The notes under the pieces are model-generated. The model had not been told where the DNA came from and searched no databases. It saw nothing but the letters and a program-made list of their open reading frames with translations. Of a stretch of 64,000 nt of DNA, positions 1 to 12,314 are shown one piece after another. Position 1 is the stretch's first letter, and each line of letters begins with the position of its first letter. Position numbers and translations under genes: made by a program. Source of the DNA: Phoronis australis (Eukaryota; Phoronida; Phoronidae); assembly GCA_002633005.1 (NCBI GenBank), contig NMRA01000110.1, forward strand, positions 556,623-620,622. The letters are read 5' to 3'.

Positions 1-3000
1 GAGCAGAAGAGGAAGCAGTACAGCAAGATGAAGGTAGGGGGCGCTGTAGTTGTAAAGTCATCTGACTGAAATAGTGTCTGAAATCTTTTAGAATTACAAT
101 GTGCTTTACTGTGCTTGAACATTTTTGTGTCATTTGTTGAATGTTGAAATCATCAACTCCTGGATTTTACTGAAGTCTAGCTGTGCATTCTGGTTTGTTG
201 TAGGAGAGATGTTATTTGTTGAATGTTTTCTGATTTACAACTTAATGCATTTTGTATTCAGGAAAAAATGGAAGCTAAGAGGTTAGCAAAGGAGCAGAAG
301 ATGTATGAAGAGCACGCTGCTGCAGCCATTGTGCAACTGGCCAAGAAGAACCAAGAGGACATGGCAGAGAAGTCTGAACTGGAGAAGACAAGGCAAGGTA
401 ACATGATGGCGGAGAGGTTAGCAGCCAGACGGGAGGCGCGAAGGAGACAGGCGGAGAAGGAAAAGGAGGCAGCGACACGCCTCAGTTCTGCAAGTAGTAA
501 CGCCTCACTTCCAGTAAGTTCGAGTTAAAGTTACTGTCAGGTCTTGATTTGAAAAACTTGCTATGTATCACTGAGTTTGCAAAGCAGTATTATTATTAAT
601 TTTCCAAATCTTTTACTTCAGTTTGCGCTAACTTTTCGCTTGAAAAAAATGTGATTGAGGAAGTTGATGTAAGCACTGCTTTAGTCGGACCGTGGCATAG
701 GATGGCACAGCAAATCTTTTTCTGAAATAGATGTTTGTGAATTTGTTTTCTGTTAAATGTTCATTACCAAAAGCTTGAAATAGTCAAACATGCGAAACCT
801 ACCAACTCCAGTTGGTATAAATATTAAGTAATTGATCGTTTCTCATTGCAGCCTGGTCTTGGCTTGAAGCGGGAGAAGACTGTAGTCGATGTATCCATGT
901 CCGATGAACAAAAGTACGACCTGAGCGCTCGGCTGGTGAAGCAGCAGCAAGCGGCTCAGAAGAGGCTCCAAGAACAACTCAATAGCCAGAGTGACCGGGT
1001 GAGTGGACATCGGCTGACTGTATTGTTGGACAGTCTTGGTGTATAGCACTTGACTTTTTGCTTTAATTTTTTCTTCTGTCAGTTCCTGTTTTTAGAATCA
1101 TTGCGAAAAGAAGGCTAGTCTCCTGACTTGGTTGAGTGGCTGTTGACAGCTGATTTCTATAGCAAAGACCACGGTGGTTTCAGTGTTGCATTGTCAGTGT
1201 TGAAGACATCAAGAATAACATCTCTTTCTTTTGAGGCCATGTATACTTTCAGCTTTTTCTCCTCATTAGCATGGCAATTTTTTAAAAAATTTAATTATCG
1301 CAGGACTTTCTGAAATGCATATCGACTCTGTGGTGAAACTATATGTTAGAGATTTCATGCTGTTTGTATTCCTTGTGTTCTGTGGCTCTGTTCACTATTT
1401 TAATATTTGTACAGCGCATGTCTTTACCTTGGCTTGTCTATGAAAAGTTATTACAGTCGTGACTGCCACTGTTCTTAGTAATAAATGCAATTAATAGGAA
1501 GTGAACCTTCGCTAAAATGACTGATGAATATTTTGCTGCAATTGCTAAAACATAGCTTTAGTGTAGCACTACAGAACAGACAAAAATGTGTTAGTTGTAT
1601 GATATACATGACTTTATGTGTTAGTTGTACGATATGCATGACTTTATGTGTTAGTTGTACGATATACATGACTTTATGTGTTAGTTGTACGATATGCATG
1701 ACTTTATATGTTAGCTGTACGATATGCATGACTTTATGTGTTAGCTGTACGATATACACGACTTTATGTGTTAGTTGTACGATATGCATGACTTTATGTG
1801 TTAGTTGTACGATATACATGACATTATTTGATTGCTGATGTCTTTGTTCCAGCTTCAAGATAAGCTTGAGAAGAAGAAGGGTCGACGTACGTCGGAGGCG
1901 GCTGCTTTACTCAGTCTGGGTGAGAGACAGAAGACTATCTTACAGAAATCACAGCAGGTGAGAGAAGAATGAATCATGGTGTGAACCTATAGGCAGGCAG
2001 TGTTGAATATTCATGGTGATGGTGACCATGGCAACAGTGATGTCATCAGTTATGGTGATGATGATTTTGATGATAATTACAGCGACCACAATAGCAGTGA
2101 TTGCGCATACATTAGTAAATTTTTTGTTTGTGTAGATTGTGTAATTGTGCAATTTTCTTGTTCGGCAATTATTGATATTTTTATTAAAATGCGATACAAT
2201 GAGTACCAAAATATTACCCTGTAAGGTCTGATTTTATGTGTCATAAGTAAATGTTTCTACTGGTCATTTAGGATGAGGAAGAAAGACAGCGTAATCTCAT
2301 CAAAGAGCGTGTGCAGCGTGTTCGGTTCGAACGAACAAAGACTGTCAAGTTAGAGTCTGACAAGAAGGCGAAACAGTTTGAGGAGTTGATAGATCAGGAC
2401 AAGAGTGCCAACCTGTCACAGGATGACAAGATGAACCTTGCCGCCCAACGCATGATGGAGAGATTTAAACAGGAAGAAAATGACGTAAATTCGGAGAAAA
2501 AGAAGATGGTGAGTTGAAGTTGTCTTACATCTCAGGCACAATAGGTTATCTGACTATTTTATTAACACTTTTTCTCGTAGCCCTGGATATATTTTGTAGG
2601 AAACACAACTTACTGTTATTATTTTCTTCTGCTTCTTGAAGGTCAAAAAACAATTTCTTTGACATTATGTCAGCCAACTCATTAGGATTTGTTTGGTGGC
2701 CTTTAAAAATAGAAATATCCTTGTTAACATTCTACTGTGTCATAATTGACTGTATTCACACTAGTGATGATAGACAGAAATAACTTGTGGAAGTATCTGT
2801 AAAAAGAATGTTTTTGTCTTCAACATTTGCAGTTGCAATATTTACAAGGAAGCTATTGTCATTTGCAAGTTTTGCAACAAAGATATCTTCATTTACAATA
2901 TTTGCTGCAAAGATATTTTCATTTGCAATATTTGCCAAAAGGTTTTTTGTTTGCAATATTTACAAGAAAGCTTTCTTCATGACTATTGTGCAGTATTTGC

Positions 3001-3239
3001 CAAAAATTATTTTTTCTTGCAATATTTACAAGAAAGCTTTCTTCATGCAATATTTACAGCAAAGATATTTTCTCTTTCAATTTTTGCAAAAAAAGATATT
3101 CTCATTTGCAATATTTGCCACAAAGATATTTTCACTTGCAACATGTGTAACAAAGATATGTTCATTTGCAACGTTTCCTCTACAGGATGAGTCAAGTGAT
3201 GAGGAGGTAGAGATTGTGGCGGACTTGATAGATGTGTGA
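1..3239 (+). CDS. Charged coiled-coil protein, 3' part of gene (short isoform)
   Basis: I do not recognise this gene. Exons are read at 1-33 (cut by the window edge), 262-513, 852-998, 1853-1957, 2272-2508 and 3186-3239. All join in phase 0 with clear AG acceptors and GT donors, and the last ends in TGA. The visible 275 residues are almost wholly Glu, Lys, Arg, Gln and Ala in heptad-like helical runs, with repeated short modules of the type LAARR-x-ARR and LEKKKGRR. This suggests a long coiled coil that begins upstream of the window. The short last exon encodes an acidic tail (DESSDEEVEIVADLIDV). No catalytic domain, signal peptide or membrane segment is visible. Introns hold a 30-bp minisatellite (1591-1830) and a T-rich repeated tract (about 2830-3180). 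The exon structure is well supported; function is unknown. Confidence 0.75.
1591..1830 (+). repeat. 30-bp minisatellite, 8 copies, intronic
   Basis: Eight 30-bp units with core TTAGTTGTACGATATGCATG and a few substitutions. Because 30 is a multiple of three and the unit lacks stops in one frame on each strand, both strands show spurious open frames. It lies in the intron between exons 852-998 and 1853-1957. Confidence 0.95.
2830..3182 (+). repeat. Degenerate AT-rich tandem repeat
   Basis: Imperfect units of about 27-40 bp containing CAAAGATATTTTCATTTGCA and AATATTTGC fill the intron just before the 3186 acceptor. The T-rich strand may act as an extended polypyrimidine tract. No coding signal is seen. 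Confidence 0.75.
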
Positions 3240-3310
3240 ACTTTGACCTATTGGTCTCTCTGTTAACTCATTACTCACACTGGTTTTAAGAGCAAGATTT
3301 CTCAAATGCT

Positions 3311-4634
3311 TTACCAGAACTGCCAGTCTTCCACACTCAGAGTCCACACGGTGGCTCTCATTACCAGAACTACCAGTCTTCCACACCCAGAGTCCACACG
3401 GTGACTCTCATTACCAGAACTACCAGTCTTCCACACCCAGAGTCCACACGGTGGCTCTCATTACCAGAACTACCAGTCTTCCACACCCAGAGTCCACACG
3501 GTGGCTCTCATTACCAGAACTACCAGTCTTCCACACCCAGAGTCCACACGGTGGCTCTCATTACCAGAACTACCAGTCTTCCACACCCAGAGTCCACACG
3601 GTGGCTCTCATTACCAGAACTACCAGTCTTCCACACCCAGAGTCCACACGGTGGCTCTCATTACCAGAACTACCAGTCTTCCACACCCAGAGTCCACACG
3701 GTGGCTCTCATTACCAGAACTACCAGTCTTCCACACCCAGAGTCCACACGGTGGCTCTCATTACCAGAACTACCAGTCTTCCACACCCAGAGTCCACACG
3801 GTGGCTCTCATTACCAGAACTACCAGTCTTCCACACCCAGAGTCCACACGGTGGCTCTCATTACCAGAACTACCAGTCTTCCACACCCAGAGTCCACACG
3901 GTGGCTCTCATTACCAGAACTACCAGTCTTCCACACCCAGAGTCCACACGGTGGCTCTCATTACCAGAACTACCAGTCTTCCACACCCAGAGTCCACACG
4001 GTGGCTCTCATTACCAGAACTACCAGTCTTCCACACCCAGAGTCCACACGGTGGCTCTCATTACCAGAACTACCAGTCTTCCACACCCAGAGTCCACACG
4101 GTGGCTCTCATTACCAGAACTACCAGTCTTCCACACCCAGAGTCCACACGGTGGCTCTCATTACCAGAACTACCAGTCTTCCACACCCAGAGTCCACACG
4201 GTGGCTCTCATTACCAGAACTACCAGTCTTCCACACCCAGAGTCCACACGGTGGCTCTCATTACCAGAACTACCAGTCTTCCACACCCAGAGTCCACACG
4301 GTGGCTCTCATTACCAGAACTACCAGTCTTCCACACCCAGAGTCCACACGGTGGCTCTCATTACCAGAACTACCAGTCTTCCACACCCAGAGTCCACACG
4401 GTGGCTCTCATTACCAGAACTACCAGTCTTCCACACCCAGAGTCCACACGGTGGCTCTCATTACCAGAACTACCAGTCTTCCACACCCAGAGTCCACACG
4501 GTGGCTCTCATTACCAGAACTACCAGTCTTCCACACCCAGAGTCCACACGGTGGCTCTCATTACCAGAACTACCAGTCTTCCACACCCAGAGTCCACACG
4601 GTGGCTCTCATTACCAGAACTACCAGTCTTCCAC
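3311..4634 (+). repeat. 50-bp minisatellite, about 26.5 copies, ending at an assembly gap
   Basis: Units of exactly 50 bp (start TTACCAGAACTACCAGTCTT) are repeated with almost no variation. Only the first two units carry substitutions. The array begins about 70 bp after the stop codon at 3239 and ends against an n at 4635. Since 50 is not a multiple of three and no plus-strand frame holds a stop, all three frames are open for over 1.2 kb, which gives long but meaningless reading frames. The true array may be longer than assembled. Confidence 0.97.
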
Positions 4635-4635
4635 N

Positions 4636-7380
4636 CATGTCTTCTCGTCCTATCTGCAGCTTGTTCAGTGTATACGTTGACTATGCACTTCATGTTCGTA
4701 ACATGTTATGTTGATAACGAGATTTCAGCTGGCATTGTTATCTTCCTCAGGTACTTTTCAGCATCAGTGAGGTATATCTCATGGCTTGTTGTTCAGCACG
4801 ATTATGCACAGTTTATGCGCCCACAGTCTAAACAATTTATGTGAATATCAACTGTTTTAGATCCCATGAATTAGGACAGGCTCACTCTATGCAAAGTGCT
4901 ATGTGAGTCTTTTACACTTCAATTTATGGTAATCACATTTAATTGCTAAAACACGCCATAAAAGGACCCAACAACATATCGCAACATTAACGTGGGCGCA
5001 TAGCAACACTTCAAATGCACCAAGCTTCTTTTTCGCCTGATGATACCATTAATCTGCATACATTAATTTTTGTTTAAATCTGACCCTCTGGTAACATAAA
5101 ATCACCCTTATGCTGTGTGCCAACAGGTGTCATGGTGGTATGTCGTCTGCTCTATTCATAAGGTTGTCCTTGCCCTGGCTTGTTATCATTTCCAAAGACT
5201 TAGTCTCAATAAATGTTCAGATATTGATGTCATTTTCTAAAGTCTGCAAACTTTGCTATTTCATAGTACACTAAACTGAAATAAGCATTTCAACAAAAAC
5301 TATTTTCTTCAAACCTTGCTTTGCACAGTATCTGCAATTTTCATGCTGAGGAAAAATTTGCTTTGGATTTGGATCTCTAAACTCTGAATTTTCACAATAA
5401 ACCTTGGTTTTGCTTTTGCCACCGACAAAATCTGCTTTTTCACCGGTTTTGCTTTTTACATTTTTGCAAATTACTTGTTTCTGATTAATAAGTAATTATT
5501 TCAAAAGTGTGGATGATTGTGTAACTGATAACATGAGTTGTTGCTCAGTGTTCACCTGGGCCAGCGTTTAAGTTCATGTGTTTGATACTGGGTGAGCTAA
5601 CGTGTTACAGTGTAGAATATCTAACAGTCTGGTGAGTTGTACCTGCCCCTGTCTTTAAGCTGAAATAGTGAATGACATGAGGTGGCTGGATGTCAGGTTT
5701 CTGACAAAACTTAGAATAAGAACCCAAACACAACAATTCTGCCAATTGAAACCAGTCCTGATCCCGTGGCTTGGCTGGAAATTTGTTGATAAAATATTAC
5801 TCTCGTTTTATTGTAATTATTTTTTATTGATATTAATTTGTTAATAATTTAATTTTTTGTTGTTTTTTGTTCAGATGTTTTCCGTTGTTCAAAATGAAGT
5901 ATGAGGTTAGCCAACAGATCTGATGATCGATACTATAGACATAATGTTATGTTCAAAGTATTTTAATCTTAGGATAACCAGTGAGTCAAGCCATCAATAC
6001 AAGTCATAAAGCAGTCCATGGTCACTGGTCAATATTTAACTATTGCTTAATAGCACAATTTATTGTGTAATAATTACTTGCGACTCATTCTCCAATCATA
6101 ATACATACTTCTCATGAAGTCATTCTGGTTTGTTCACTTTGCGTGACTAGCGTCATTCAGTGAACAATTAAAGTACGATAAATTTTTTTGTTTGTGCATT
6201 TGCGAAAAATTAGTTGTTTGTATGTTAAACCCATTTGGCCTTTGGATGGTCATTATATAAGGAGTTGGTCCGATTGGGTAAGTGCATTGACGCAGATTCA
6301 AAAGCAGCGTCCAAAGTGTCTACAGGTGAGCTCAGGTAGATACATGCTAGTGTTGCGTGTGGCCTGGCGTGGCACATGTGAACACCCAAGTGCATGTGTC
6401 CATAAATAGTTTGTTACACTCTGTTGTTCTGTAATCATGCATGCTTTTAAACACTGAATGTGTTTACAACTCTGTTCCATTGAATATCAGTTTACGACGA
6501 ATTCTTCCGTACAGGGTCCAAGACTGCCAACATAAAACTCAACTAGAAAATTGGCCGTGTAATCCCGTAGCCCCTTATAGTGTATACTTTCTGGCTTAAT
6601 GTGATGTTTTTGAGCTGAATCTCCTGCGATGTTTTTTTATCTCATGGCCCCAGGTGTCTACTTCATGAAAAGTGTGAGGTAGAAATTTGATCTTGGGCTC
6701 CACATAAGTATTTCAGAAATATCACACCAGAGCCAAAGTGCAGAATTTCTGAGAAAGTACACATTTCTACTAGTTGCAGAGATACTTTCTATAAATTGTT
6801 TCTAGATTGGAATGTGTTCATAATTGTTTGGCTAAACCTTTATCCAGCAATTACGAAGTGGGAATGTAAGATTAAATTTCTGTGTAAGTCGCCACTTTGT
6901 TCATGAAACTGACCTCTGGTGGTTGTTTTCGAAACTGCTTTGGTTATTATTTATTCACTCATTACTTCAGCTGAATTTTAAAACCCCATGCAGTGTTTAG
7001 TCTTTGAAAACCATGATTGTTTTTGGGTTCTGTGAAACCTTTTGTTTTGGTTCTTACCGGAAATAAGCTTTTTGAATTACACACATGGCCCCAGTGGAGG
7101 TCATTGATCTGCGCATTGCTTACTACAAATGTCAAATTTGATTTATGCGACTTCAAGTCGACCATCATGAACACTGCATCATGGGATTGGAAAGTGTGTG
7201 ACTACTCTTTGGTTAGTCACACTTTTGGTGTAATTTGTTATTGTCAGTTTTTATACTTTTTGCTGTTGTTTATAATCCATTCATACTTATATTACTGTTG
7301 TTACTGTCACTGTTATTTTAGGATGACTAACCTGACAAGTCGTAAGTGATATCAGAATCCCTCTTGTGTGATAAGTGTGT
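4636..7380. other. Non-coding spacer or intron, nothing recognised
   Basis: AT-rich sequence between the 50-bp array and the first CTCF-motif repeat block. I find no exon with both splice sites and coding character, no RNA gene and no clear transposon ends. It is intronic if the distal exon at 10933 is used. Confidence 0.6.
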
Positions 7381-7384
7381 CCTT

Positions 7385-8305
7385 AAATTTGTGGCACCTG
7401 TCTATTTTTATGCACCCACGTAATGTGTGTGCATATTGCCATCATCTCTGTCTCGACATCCGCTGCGTGATTTTAATGCGATTTGGCAGATGTTTCTCTA
7501 TGAAACTGGCCAGAGGTGACGACAATGCATTTTGACATGTACCTGTACAGTCTATTCTCCACTTGTGTCACCTGATTGAATAATGTGACCTTTTGCCTTG
7601 AGAATGGTTTATAGTGAATAAACCGAAATGTCGGATCAATATGTCTTCTGTGTCCCTGTTCTGTTCCGCTTAGTGGCCATTTTTATTATTTTGAATCCAT
7701 TTTTGGTCTTTGTGCATCCACCTCTCTGTCCGCCAAACTGGTCAAGGAAGGTGATGAAAATTAGTATAATTTGTTTCTGCTGAGTAGACCATGGGTATCA
7801 TTGATTTTTTGAACAGATCTGATTACTATGGTGTCCCCTAGTTTCAATTTTATTTTGCGTCCACGACTATCTCCTTAACTATTTGCAGGGTCTTTGTGAA
7901 ATTTGGCAAATTCTTTTTAATGAATGTTGTAACAGATGACTACGACTTTTAGATCAGTCTGACTAATGTGCCCCCTAGTGGTAATTTTATTTTTTTCTAT
8001 TTTTTCTATTTGCCTTCGTATGTTTGGAATTCCTCGACGGATTTTCCTGAAATTCATCAAAAAGGTTTCTGTTTATGGCCTTTTTGTTTTCAGACAGATT
8101 TTGCCACTTTATAAAAATTTGTTCCATATTGGAAATCAGTTTCCTATTAAGGAGATGTTGATGCTTTCTTATTTTTGGGATATAGTTGATGTATTCTGCA
8201 CCACCTAGTGGCCATTTTTATGAGTCAGAACAAACACTCCAAGAAACAAACCATGCAGTTGTGGGTGACTTTCAACACTTAGTGTTGCTCTTGTTTACAC
8301 TGTTA
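7385..8305 (+). repeat. Dispersed repeat family A, copy 1 (CTCF-motif repeat)
   Basis: This segment shares its order of motifs with 30040-31330: phrases on the pattern GATTTTCATGAAATTTGGCA, then CCCCCTAGTGG followed by an A/T-rich tract, then CACCTAGTGGCCATTTTTAT. Both copies end in a similar sequence finishing GTTGCTCTTGTTT. The TAGTGG or TAGTTT cores lie at about 7671, 7839, 7976 and 8206. I saw no terminal inverted repeats or coding capacity, so the transposon class is unknown. Confidence 0.7.
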
Positions 8306-10932
8306 TGGGTTTCTGTCAGTCTAGTCTTACACTGTTATCAGTTACTGTCAGTCTTGTCTTATTTGGAGTGTTTGATTGACAGTTGTGAGTAAATCTAAAA
8401 GTGTGTGGTTGATGTTGATTTTTATATAAACTGGGTACACAATAGGGTGTCTCATGATCACAAGTTTGGACTCATTTTGAAAATTTATGCGTATAATTAA
8501 TACTCAGAATGGACTCCGACTGTTTCTTTGAGTGGGTGTAGGATTCAGATAATACGTTGGACACTTTTGTGCCCTTCACAGGTGTAAAGGGTGATGCCAG
8601 GATGATGGCGTGTTGTGAAGGGTGGGTACATGCTCCATAAGAGGGGCAACATACTTGGTGTGCTTGAGGTGATATGAGGGTAATCAGTGTAATGAGGGGT
8701 GGGAACACCGGGTCATAACATGGATGGCACACCTGGGCCCAGTCTCGAATCTTTTTACTTGAAATGGAACTTGAAATTATGTTTGGCTTATTTTACTCTA
8801 CTTTAGTGCGAATTCAAGAGAAGCGTCTATTACTCTATGTTCGAGTACATAATGACCTACGTGGATAATTTATTAGTCCTAGTATGCAGGTGATAAGGTA
8901 AAAGTTCGAGTTTGAACTCGAAATTTCAAGTTTTTTCTCGAGTTTGTAGCACGAATGTAAGGGTCTTCTAGTGCAATTTTGGACTAGAAACTCATATGCA
9001 TAAGCTATAATTATTCGAGCACAGTCTGATAAGCACTTATATTGAGTTCGCACAAAAGGAGCAGAGAAATTGCCAAAAATAATTTCGAGTCCATTTCGAG
9101 TACAAAGATAAGAGACCGGGCCCTGGTGTGGTCGAGGTGTGCTAGGGGGAGAGGCTGTAGTGAGGGGTGGGAAAACGGGTCACAACAGGGACAGCATTCC
9201 TGGTGTGGTCGAGGCAGGCAAAAGTAGAAAGGGGAAGACACGCTAATTCTCGTCTTCACCTTGTTCAGTAATGGCTGACCTCATAAAATTCAGATTTCAA
9301 AGCCGAAATACACCTGCCATCCATTACAAAACTTTTGATGCCTTTTATTGTTATGAAACTGTTTTAAGCCAAACACTTGCATTTGTCATTGGGAGACTGT
9401 TGTGTGACTTCCAACATGGTTAAAAGGGTGTAAATATTATGTGTTTTTCCGTGCGCAACTCCTTTCAATCTCTCTTAGAATTTGAGTGTACCTTTTCAAT
9501 ATCCAATAGAACTTATTCACTGTGCACATTCTACACTGTTGGTATGTGTTGGTGTTGGTTTTGGTGTTAGCAAACGAGCAGTATATGAAGTAATACAGTG
9601 ACATGTCACTAGGTAGCTAAGCCATCACTTTTTTCAAAGGTGCATTGTGTGACCCTAGGTGGGGGTGGGGGGCACACTGGAACAACCTCTTTTTTATAGA
9701 GCGGACACAGAAAAAGGACTAATTTGTTGACAGATTCCATGGAAATTTTTGAAGAGACATGTTCTTGTAACGTCAGCCTTAAAAACTTGTTTATGTCTCC
9801 AAAAGCGCCCCCTTTTGTGTGGAATCAAATTCATAGGTAAGCTGATCGTAGAAAGGTCATTTTATAGGTGTATACAAAGTGCACCTTTCATGGGACCCCA
9901 TTCCCCACAGGGCCTTACTTTTCTTATAGTTGTGCTGTGACTCCAAGGAGTCTGCATACAACTCCTTTCGTCAGCTCTTTATTGAGAATCACGGGAGGAC
10001 CCATCAGATGTTCTACCGTTCACCTGGAATTCCTTTGCTATTCATGAGAGTACTCCCATATGCTCTCCCTGTCACCCTTCCTTTCATTGCTATTCATGAG
10101 AGTCTCCTGCCCCCAATATACTTTTCATTTCAACAATCCATTTAATGCTATGCTGTCAATGACAAAGTGACAACTGTTAGTACTTTATGTTTATTTTCCC
10201 TGTGTGTATTTAGCTATAAGTGAGATGTAGCCTGACAACTGTGAATAGACTCCAAGAGTGTACATTTTTACCTTATCCTAACTATTGAACAGTCTCTCTA
10301 TTGATTCTCTTTATAGTCACTATACAGCTGAGTGTTAAGTGAGAAGAGTAATTGATGTATACAATTTCTCTCTGCTGTAATTTCTCAGTCGTAAAATGTA
10401 TGTTCACAATAAACCTGTAGGTGACCTCTGTTATGTAAATTGAGGTTAATAATTGTTACCAGAGTTACCGTCATCGCAATTCTTACTCGTTTTTAGTTTT
10501 CTTTGACAAACCAAAGCCCAAATAATCTCTGTAGATGTTGTGAAATGAAATGAATTGTTCGATTAAAGTGTGTCATGAAACTTATTACATTGATGTATAT
10601 TTCAAGTTATCCAGTAAATGATCACCGTGGCAACTGCTAGTTTTAGTATAGTCAAATTTGAAAGTCTGCTTTAATTTCAACCTTCAGACAGCTGAGTGAA
10701 GACAACTGTCAGTAACCAGCAAATGACAGTAAGTTGTCTTCACTCACCTGTGTGAGCAGGTTAACCTATGATAATCAGGTGAACCATGTGAGACATCTTA
10801 TCACTGCTGGTGCACTGGCATCAGATTGTTTTAACTAATTGTGTGATTGTTATCAGACAACGGAGAATGTTCTATTGAGAGAACTTCTTTTGCATTTGAT
10901 GGTAAATCCTGTTTTTCATTCTCCTGTTGCAG
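8306..10932. other. Non-coding spacer or intron with transposon debris
   Basis: Contains a GC-richer degenerate tandem repeat (about 8570-8735 and 9124-9225; phrases GTGAGGGGTGGGAA and CCTGGTGTGGTCGAGG) split by a 389-bp inverted-repeat element, listed separately. A short duplicated phrase (CTATTCATGAGAGT) occurs near 10040 and 10092. No other gene or RNA was recognised. Confidence 0.55.
8735..9123. mobile_element. 389-bp MITE-like element inside a minisatellite
   Basis: The ends form imperfect inverted repeats of about 27 bp: the left starts GGGCCCAGTCTCGAATC and the right, reverse-complemented, starts GGGCCCGGTCTCTTATC. The element interrupts a tandem repeat that resumes on the other side, so the empty site can be inferred as CACACCTGGTGTG. 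This is compatible with a 3-bp CTG target duplication. The interior is rich in TTCGAGT/ACTCGAA and holds no gene. Confidence 0.6.
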
Positions 10933-11112
10933 GCGCCAGGATCTGGAGAAGATGAGACTGACTCGGTGGATGCAGCTGCACCGATCAGCCGACCTACCAC
11001 AGCTAGCAGACGTCTGAACGACAAAGATAAACTTCAGATCCTTAAAGAACGACGTCTACAACGGAAAAAGCAGAAAAAGCAAGAGACTAATGATCAAGAT
11101 GATTTGGTTTGA
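10933..11112 (+). CDS. Alternative or distal last exon of the coiled-coil gene
   Basis: An acceptor (TTGCAG) precedes an open stretch of 59 codons ending in TGA. It is phase 0 and so compatible with the exon ending at 2508. Residues resemble the upstream exons: an acidic start (GSGEDETDSVD), then a basic helical tail (LQILKERRLQRKKQKKQ). It could follow 2508 directly. It could also follow a shortened 3186-3206 exon that uses the internal GTAGAG as donor, joining DESSDEE to APGSGEDE in frame. A possible poly(A) signal AATAAA lies at 12338-12343 and another at 12561-12566. No independent start or promoter is evident, so a separate gene is less likely. Confidence 0.55.
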   Translation, partial: APGSGEDETDSVDAAAPISRPTTASRRLNDKDKLQILKERRLQRKKQKKQETNDQDDLV

Positions 11113-11347
11113 GTAAAGTACCATTGAAAACTTAACATGTTTTTGAAAAGTTCATGGTTCTTGGTAATTTCTATGTTAAAAGATGATATACATTTCACAG
11201 TGATGTTGATTCTTTGCATGTACTCTAGCGAATGAAGTCAAGTGATTGACCGTTGACCTCTCCTCTGTTTCCTTTGAGAAATGATTGTTGGCACAATGTA
11301 TGCTATGGCATATGTATTAAATGTTGCTTTATTTGTGATGCAATTTC

Positions 11348-11490
11348 ATGGGTGGCGCAGCACTGAAAAAAGTGGGGGCTAAAGCCCCCTCAGCCCCCTG
11401 GGATGCACCGCCTATAGACCATGTGTGGCGTAGCACTGAAAAAAGTGGGGTATAGCCCTCCCAGCCCCCTATGGTGCGCCGCCCATGAAT
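11348..11490. repeat. Two tandem copies of a GC-rich block of about 70 bp
   Basis: Two adjacent units share GTGGCGCAGCACTGAAAAAA followed by GTGGGG and the phrase CAGCCCCCT. The outer ends (CATGGGTGGCGC and GCGCCGCCCATG) are nearly complementary, so the pair could form a stem or be a small inverted-repeat element. Confidence 0.65.
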
Positions 11491-12188
11491 TTTCCAGTTT
11501 ACTCAAAAGAATGTATTAACCACCTATTTCTTACTTTTTCTGATATCCAACCATATTTTTCAAAAAGAATTTGACAAGCCTTTTCAAAATTCTGGGAAGT
11601 TGTGACAAGTCAGGAAAGAAATAAAGCCTACCAAAAGTTATGCAAAATCATCAGAGAATAAACTGAAACTTTTTTCCAAAATATGCTTCAATTTTTCAGT
11701 GAAAATATTTTTGTCAACTTTTTTGAAAACTTTCGTAACTGTTTATTAAGTGTAAATTGTTACAAGCTATCTTGAGGGTAAATCCTTTCATGAAGTATTA
11801 TACATAAACAAACTTTTGATTGCTTGTTACATGTTTATGAACTGTTAGATATTCACATGAAACAGACTGAGATCTGGTTGTTATGTGTCTGAACAATATC
11901 ACCGTTAATGAAATGACAAGGTGCGTTGTTTCTTTATGACCTGCCTTAGTAATTGCAATGCTCTTTTATTTTTCATGAACTAATTTCCTATGTGTTTAAG
12001 ATCGGTTGATTTCCATGACTAATTCAAATGTATGTACCTGTTTTTATTACAGTTAAATGACTTGTGATGTTGCATATTATAATTCAGATCTTGTAATGAT
12101 TTTGCTGGACGAAATCTTTACAGCATGGTTGCACTTAATTCACTCTCTGTATTTATGCCAGGTCTGCATTTGCTTGGTTCTTAATGAC

Positions 12189-12314
12189 AACTTCAGGCTT
12201 GTGAACCAATCAGACGTCATCTCTAGTTACAACTTGAGGCTCATAAACCAATCAGACGTCATCTCCAGTTACAACGTGAGGCTCATAAACCAATCAGACG
12301 TCATCTCCAGTTAA
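12189..12314 (+). repeat. 42-bp tandem repeat x3 carrying CCAAT plus CRE-like motif
   Basis: Three exact-length 42-bp units, each with ACCAATCAGACGTCATC: a CCAAT box followed at once by a GACGTCA (CRE/ATF-like) site. The unit is open in one frame, which gives a pseudo-repeat peptide ending at a stop. A poly(A)-like AATAAA follows 24 bp later. Confidence 0.9.

Noticed and set aside
1475-1858. Open frames on both strands with repeated VQLTHKVMHI or CVSCTIYMTL
   Set aside because: They arise from the 30-bp intronic minisatellite and overlap a splice acceptor of the coiled-coil gene.
3401-4844. Three overlapping open frames of over 400 codons with a repeated peptide
   Set aside because: They are the same 50-bp minisatellite read in three frames. 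The peptide is a by-product of a unit without stops, and the frames end at an assembly gap.
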